From Rhizobium etli_C (lineage in GTDB: Bacteria; Pseudomonadota; Alphaproteobacteria; Rhizobiales; Rhizobiaceae): 64,000 bases of DNA. Both the position numbers and the translations under genes were made by a program. This document shows positions 60,056 through 64,000 of the stretch, in pieces (position 1 is the stretch's first letter; each line of letters begins with the position of its first letter). The DNA lies in the NCBI RefSeq assembly GCF_014198605.1, contig NZ_JACIHU010000001.1; one strand, written 5' to 3'. Under the pieces are notes generated by a model. That model did no database searches. It saw only the letters and a list, made by a program, of their open reading frames with translations, and was not told the origin of the DNA.

Positions 60056-62050
60056 ATGAACGAGCATCTTTCCCAGAAAATTTTCCCGACGACTCAGCTT
60101 GAGCACGCGGATGGTGACGGCCACAACACCAGCGCCAATCCGACGATGGGCGAAATCATCGGCAAGCGTTTTTCACGCCGCAATTTTCTGCAGGGCTCGC
60201 TTGCCGTTTCCGCCATTGCAGCCACAGTGAGCCCGATCGCGCTGATGAGCGCGGACGAGGCGCGCGCTGCGGACAATAAAGGCTCTGCCTTCAACTTCTC
60301 CGAAGTGGAGGCCGGCGTCGACGACAAGCATCATGTCGCTGAAGGTTATGATGCTGATATTCTGCTGCGCTGGGGCGATGCCGTGCTGCCGGGGGCGCCT
60401 GCGTTCGATCCGACGAAGCAGACGGCCGATGCCCAGAGCAAGCAGTTCGGCTACAACAACGATTATGTCGGCTTCATTCCGCTCGACGGTTCGTCCGAAC
60501 ATGGCCTGCTCGTCGTCAATCACGAATACACGAACCCGCATCTGATGTTTGCCGGGCTCGTGCAGGTGGTCGACGGCAAGATTAAGCAGGGCGCGCTCAG
60601 CAAGGAGCAGGTGGATGTCGAGATGGCGGCCCATGGCGGCACCGTCGTCGAGATTCGGAAGACGGGTGGCAAGTGGCAGGTCGTCACCGACGGCAAATAC
60701 AATCGCCGCATCACCGCCAACACGCCGATGGAAATCACCGGCCCAGCCGCCGGCAACGACCGTCTGAAGACCAGCGCCGATGCGACCGGCACCCGCGCCA
60801 TCGGCACGATCAATAACTGCGCCGGCGGCGTCACGCCTTGGGGCACCTACATCATGGCCGAAGAAAACTTCCACGGCTATTTCTCCGGTGCGCTGCCGGA
60901 AGGTCACAAGGAAGCCGCGAACTACAAGCGTTACGGCGTTCCGGAAGGCGCCTACGAGTGGGCAAATTTCTACGACCGCTTCGATCTTTCCAAGGAGCCG
61001 AACGAGCCGAACCGTTTCGGCTGGATCGTCGAGGTTGACGTCATGGACCCGACGGCGGCACCTAAGAAGCGCACCGCGCTCGGGCGCACCAAGCATGAGG
61101 GCGCCGAGTCGATCGTCGCCAAGAACGGCAAGGTCGTCTTCTATCTCGGCGACGACGAGCGCTTCGATTATGTCTACAAGTTCGTGACATCAGCGGCGTT
61201 CAACCCGAATGATCGCGCCGCCAACATGAACCTGCTCGACAGCGGCACGCTCCACGTCGCCAAGTTCAACGAGGACGGCACCATGCAATGGCTGCCGATG
61301 GTCTTCGGCCAGGGGCCGCTGACGGCCGAGAACGGCTTCACCAGCCAGGCTGACGTACTGATCGAATGTCGCCGCGCCGGTGACGCGCTCGGCGCCACCA
61401 AGATGGACCGCCCGGAAGACGTCCAGCCGAACGGCGTCAACGGCAAGGTCTATGTGATGCTGACCAACAACACCCGCCGCAAGGCCGACCAGGTTGATGC
61501 CGCCAATCCGCGCGCGGAAAACGCCTTCGGCCACATCATCGAAATCTCGGAAAACGACGGCGACTTCACGGCCACCTCAGGCAAGTGGGAAGTGCTCCTG
61601 AAGTGCGGCGATCCCTCGGTTGCGGCCGTCGGCGCGACCTTCTCGACCGAAACGACCAAGAACGGCTGGTTCGGCATGCCGGATAACTGTGCCGTCGATG
61701 CCGCCGGTCGCCTCTGGGTGTCGACGGATGGCAACAACAACAAGGCCACCGGCCGCACCGACGGTCTGTGGGCCGTCGATACGGAAGGGGCGGCGCGCGC
61801 CACCTCGAAACTGTTCTTCCGCGTGCCGGTCGGTGCCGAAATGTGCGGCCCGCTGTTCACGCCGGACGACCAGACGGCGTTCGTCGCCGTGCAGCATCCT
61901 GGCGATGGCGGCGAGGACTGGCCGGGCCATGGCCGCCCGTCCTATTACGAGGATCTTTCCACCCGCTGGCCGGACTTCAAACCTGATATGCCGGTGCGTC
62001 CTGCGGTCGTTGCGATCACCAAGGCCGGCGGCGGCAAGATTGCGGTCTGA
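60056..62050 (+). CDS. PhoX-family alkaline phosphatase (DUF839), Tat-exported
   Basis: A 664-residue periplasmic phosphatase of the PhoX type, usually calcium-dependent. The Tat signal is visible at about 37-75 (FSRRNFLQGSLAVSAIA, then ALMSADEARA). The body has GLLVVNHEYTNPHLMF, NNCAGGVTPWGTYIMAEENF, GRTKHEGAESIVAKNGKVVFY and DGLWAVDTEG. A clear Pho box is not seen upstream, so control by phosphate is not supported by the sequence. Confidence 0.92.
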   Translation: MNEHLSQKIFPTTQLEHADGDGHNTSANPTMGEIIGKRFSRRNFLQGSLAVSAIAATVSPIALMSADEARAADNKGSAFNFSEVEAGVDDKHHVAEGYDADILLRWGDAVLPGAPAFDPTKQTADAQSKQFGYNNDYVGFIPLDGSSEHGLLVVNHEYTNPHLMFAGLVQVVDGKIKQGALSKEQVDVEMAAHGGTVVEIRKTGGKWQVVTDGKYNRRITANTPMEITGPAAGNDRLKTSADATGTRAIGTINNCAGGVTPWGTYIMAEENFHGYFSGALPEGHKEAANYKRYGVPEGAYEWANFYDRFDLSKEPNEPNRFGWIVEVDVMDPTAAPKKRTALGRTKHEGAESIVAKNGKVVFYLGDDERFDYVYKFVTSAAFNPNDRAANMNLLDSGTLHVAKFNEDGTMQWLPMVFGQGPLTAENGFTSQADVLIECRRAGDALGATKMDRPEDVQPNGVNGKVYVMLTNNTRRKADQVDAANPRAENAFGHIIEISENDGDFTATSGKWEVLLKCGDPSVAAVGATFSTETTKNGWFGMPDNCAVDAAGRLWVSTDGNNNKATGRTDGLWAVDTEGAARATSKLFFRVPVGAEMCGPLFTPDDQTAFVAVQHPGDGGEDWPGHGRPSYYEDLSTRWPDFKPDMPVRPAVVAITKAGGGKIAV

Positions 62051-62121
62051 CGACAGGAAACGCGGCGTCGAGCCGTAGGCGAGTGGCAGTCAGGCTGCCA
62101 ACTCGCTGCGAATGCCATTTA

Positions 62122-62154
62122 GCGGCCGGGACGAGCTCCTCTTCCGGCCGCCTT
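62122..62154 (+). terminator. Possible terminator after the PhoX gene
   Basis: GCGGCCGG (62122-62129) pairs with CCGGCCGC (62144-62151), followed by only a short CTTT. It is a weak intrinsic terminator. Confidence 0.4.
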
Positions 62155-62185
62155 TATGAGCCTGTCGCCGCGCCGGGTATTCGCG

Positions 62186-62779
62186 TTATGCGGCCCTCAG
62201 CGCCGTCACGGTGATCCATCTCGTCGGCTTGCCGTCATAGCCGCCGCCGTCGCTTTCCTCGATGGCGATGTTGCGCCAGCCGCTTTTGGTCAAAAGCTCG
62301 GACAGCCAGTCTGCGGAGGGATAGTTGTAGTAGCGCCCGAAGCCGTCATAGCCTTCAGCCTCGCCTGCTTTGAAACTTGCGTGGAGGAGACCGCCGGTTT
62401 TCAGGGCGCGGCGAATGCGGGCGAAGACGTCGGCGAGCTCGGATCTCGGAACATGGAGCAGGCTTGCATGTGCCCAGACGCCGTCGTAGGCGCGGTCGGC
62501 GTCGAGATCCTGGAACAGCATGACCCTGACCGGCCTGCCGATCAGCACTTCCGCCTGTCTTGCAAGCTCGGGCGAGCCGTCGGTCGGTGTCACGTCGAAA
62601 CCCTGCGACAGCATATAGGCGCTGTCCTGGCCGCCACCGCAGCCGAGTTCGAGGATTGCGGCACCTGGTGCCAGCCGTGCGAGGAAGGCATCGAGCTGTT
62701 GCTTTGGCAGGCTGCGCGCCCGATTTGCATAAATCTCGGCGTTTTCGTCGTAGAAGGCGGAGGTGCTGTCACGGTGCAT
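62186..62779 (-). CDS. Class I SAM-dependent methyltransferase
   Basis: The 197-residue protein has motif I AAILELGCGGGQDSAYMLSQG, an acidic residue in DVTPTDGSPELARQA, and DGVWAHASLLHVPRSELADVFARIRRALKTGG. Its length fits small soluble methyltransferases of the UbiE/Tellurite-resistance type. It lies 72 bases after ilvE on the same strand. Substrate unknown. Confidence 0.88.
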   Translation of the reverse strand: MHRDSTSAFYDENAEIYANRARSLPKQQLDAFLARLAPGAAILELGCGGGQDSAYMLSQGFDVTPTDGSPELARQAEVLIGRPVRVMLFQDLDADRAYDGVWAHASLLHVPRSELADVFARIRRALKTGGLLHASFKAGEAEGYDGFGRYYNYPSADWLSELLTKSGWRNIAIEESDGGGYDGKPTRWITVTALRAA

Positions 62780-62851
62780 GCGGAGCGGCCGATCCCCAAT
62801 GTCGGTTGGATTGAAGGTGTCTTTCCGAAGGCGGGTCGGCGCACGACCGAG

Positions 62852-63952
62852 TCAGGTCGGGATGAGGCGCGTCCAGCCGTGCTCATCGTTCGTTACGCCC
62901 TTCTGCAGACTGACGAGCTGCTGGCGCAATTCGCTGGTCAACTTGCCGGTCTGTCCGTCTCCGATCAGAAACTCGCCGCCGGCATGTCGAACCAGGCCGA
63001 TGCCCGCCAGGACTGCGGCAGTGCCGCAGGCGAACGCTTCTACGAGCCTGCCGCTGGCAGCGTCGTCTTGCCATTCCGCGAACGAGTAGGGGCGCTGCGC
63101 GACGCGCAAGCCCCTCTCTTCGGCGAGCACGATCACGGAGGCCCGGGTGATCCCCGGCAGGATCGTGCCGCCAAGAGGTGGGGTCACCACCGATCCATCG
63201 TTCATGACGAAAAAGACATTCATGCCGCCGAGTTCTTCGACCCAGCGATGCTCTGCGGCATCAAGGAAGACGACCTGATCGCACCCCTTCTTCGAAGCCT
63301 CGGCTTGCGCCACGAGGCTGGCTGCGTAGTTTCCGCCGCATTTTGCGGCACCCGTGCCGCCTGCGGCTGCACGGGTGTATTCGGTCTCGACCCAGAGGGA
63401 GACGGCCTTCGCGCCGCCCTTGAAGTAGGCGCCGACCGGAGAGGCGATGATGCAGAAGACATATTCCTGAGCCGGACGAACCCCGAGAAACGCCTCGTTG
63501 GCGAACATGAAGGGGCGAAGGTAGAGGCTGGCGTCGCCGGAGGGTATCCAGGCCTTGTCGACACGGACCAGTTCTTCGACCGCCTTCAGGAAGAGTTCTT
63601 CGGGCACGGGAGGCATCGCCATGCGGGTTGCCGATTGCGCGAAGCGGCGTGCATTCTCCTCAGGCCGAAAGAGCAGAATCCGGCCATCGTCCGCCTTATA
63701 GGCTTTCATGCCTTCGAAGATTTCCTGAGCGTAGTGCAGCACCGCGCTCGCAGGATCGAGCTCCAGGGGCCGCCTGGGCGTAACCTTCGCATCGTGCCAG
63801 CCCCTGTCGGCAGTCCATCGTGCCAGGACCATATGATCCGTGAAGAGCTTGCCGAAGCCGGGCGCCTCCAGTGCCTGGATACGTTCGGCGTCCGGGACGG
63901 GAGACTTGTGGAGTTCGATTTTGATTTCGGGAGAGGCCGACGTCACGGTCAT
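62852..63952 (-). CDS. ilvE: Branched-chain amino acid aminotransferase
   Basis: PLP enzyme for the last step of valine, leucine and isoleucine synthesis. The 366-residue fold-type IV protein has the PLP lysine in GTGAAKCGGNYAASLVAQAEA, the EVMGG-like loop as VEELGGMNVFFV, LYLRPFMFANEAFLGVRPA, and GTAAVLAGIG near the end. ATG 63952 has AAGG eight bases upstream; GTG 63961 is an alternative. With ilvIH and ilvC it makes three separate branched-chain loci in the window. Confidence 0.94.
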   Translation of the reverse strand: MTVTSASPEIKIELHKSPVPDAERIQALEAPGFGKLFTDHMVLARWTADRGWHDAKVTPRRPLELDPASAVLHYAQEIFEGMKAYKADDGRILLFRPEENARRFAQSATRMAMPPVPEELFLKAVEELVRVDKAWIPSGDASLYLRPFMFANEAFLGVRPAQEYVFCIIASPVGAYFKGGAKAVSLWVETEYTRAAAGGTGAAKCGGNYAASLVAQAEASKKGCDQVVFLDAAEHRWVEELGGMNVFFVMNDGSVVTPPLGGTILPGITRASVIVLAEERGLRVAQRPYSFAEWQDDAASGRLVEAFACGTAAVLAGIGLVRHAGGEFLIGDGQTGKLTSELRQQLVSLQKGVTNDEHGWTRLIPT

Positions 63953-64000
63953 TGCTGGCACCTTGATAGTAAATTGAATAGTGGCGGCGACACTACCGCC

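Overview
The window looks like a chromosomal segment of a Rhizobiaceae alphaproteobacterium, most likely the Rhizobium leguminosarum/etli group. The evidence is the high GC coding style, a BA14K-family protein, an hflKC-degP-type block, serB back to back with miaA, an attenuator-led ilvIH operon, and at least six families of intergenic palindromic repeats of the kind common in this family. I see no rRNA, tRNA, CRISPR array, insertion sequence, prophage or plasmid replication gene.

Layout. 0-7 kb is housekeeping: the end of thyA, folA, hflK-hflC, a DegP-type periplasmic protease, serB and miaA. 7-12.5 kb holds a MocR-type regulator facing a LysE exporter and a DapA-family lyase, then a HerA-like ATPase. 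12.5-15.3 kb is ilvIH behind a leader peptide and terminator. 15.3-20.6 kb carries an aldo/keto reductase, a second LysE-type exporter, a membrane-protein/SDR pair and a cobalt-type nitrile hydratase cluster. 20.6-29.4 kb is dense in regulation: an ECF sigma/anti-sigma operon, an Rrf2 repressor, an MscS-cNMP channel, a small oxidoreductase operon, LysR, a RecD-like helicase and a MerR-LuxR hybrid. 29.7-39.4 kb has pdxJ, a qorB/qorR-like pair, an MFS pump with TetR, a MarR-GNAT fusion, an Asp/Glu racemase with an Lrp regulator, a decayed PH-domain gene, BA14K and an NDH-2 dehydrogenase. 39.8-44.1 kb has a split TetM-like GTPase and an alcohol dehydrogenase with an AraC regulator. 44.2-47 kb is a glycosyltransferase/membrane-protein pair. 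47-55.7 kb is a SorC-regulated Ugp-type uptake and catabolic cluster. 55.7-64 kb has a frameshifted exported protein, TetR-ilvC, a frameshifted DUF1963-like gene, PhoX, a methyltransferase and ilvE.

How genes work together. ilvIH, ilvC and ilvE cover three of the four shared branched-chain amino acid steps from three separate places. The Rrf2 gene and the AhpD-like/SDR/cupin operon about 4 kb away carry the same palindrome (AGGATA-N5-TATCCT), which points to one small regulon. The Ugp-like transporter, phosphodiesterase, HAD phosphatase and pentulose-type kinase look like a pathway for a phosphorylated polyol or sugar ester. Twin 12-bp boxes in the divergent promoter are candidate sites for the SorC protein. 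Three otherwise intact genes each lack the equivalent of one base, so real decay and assembly error both need checking.
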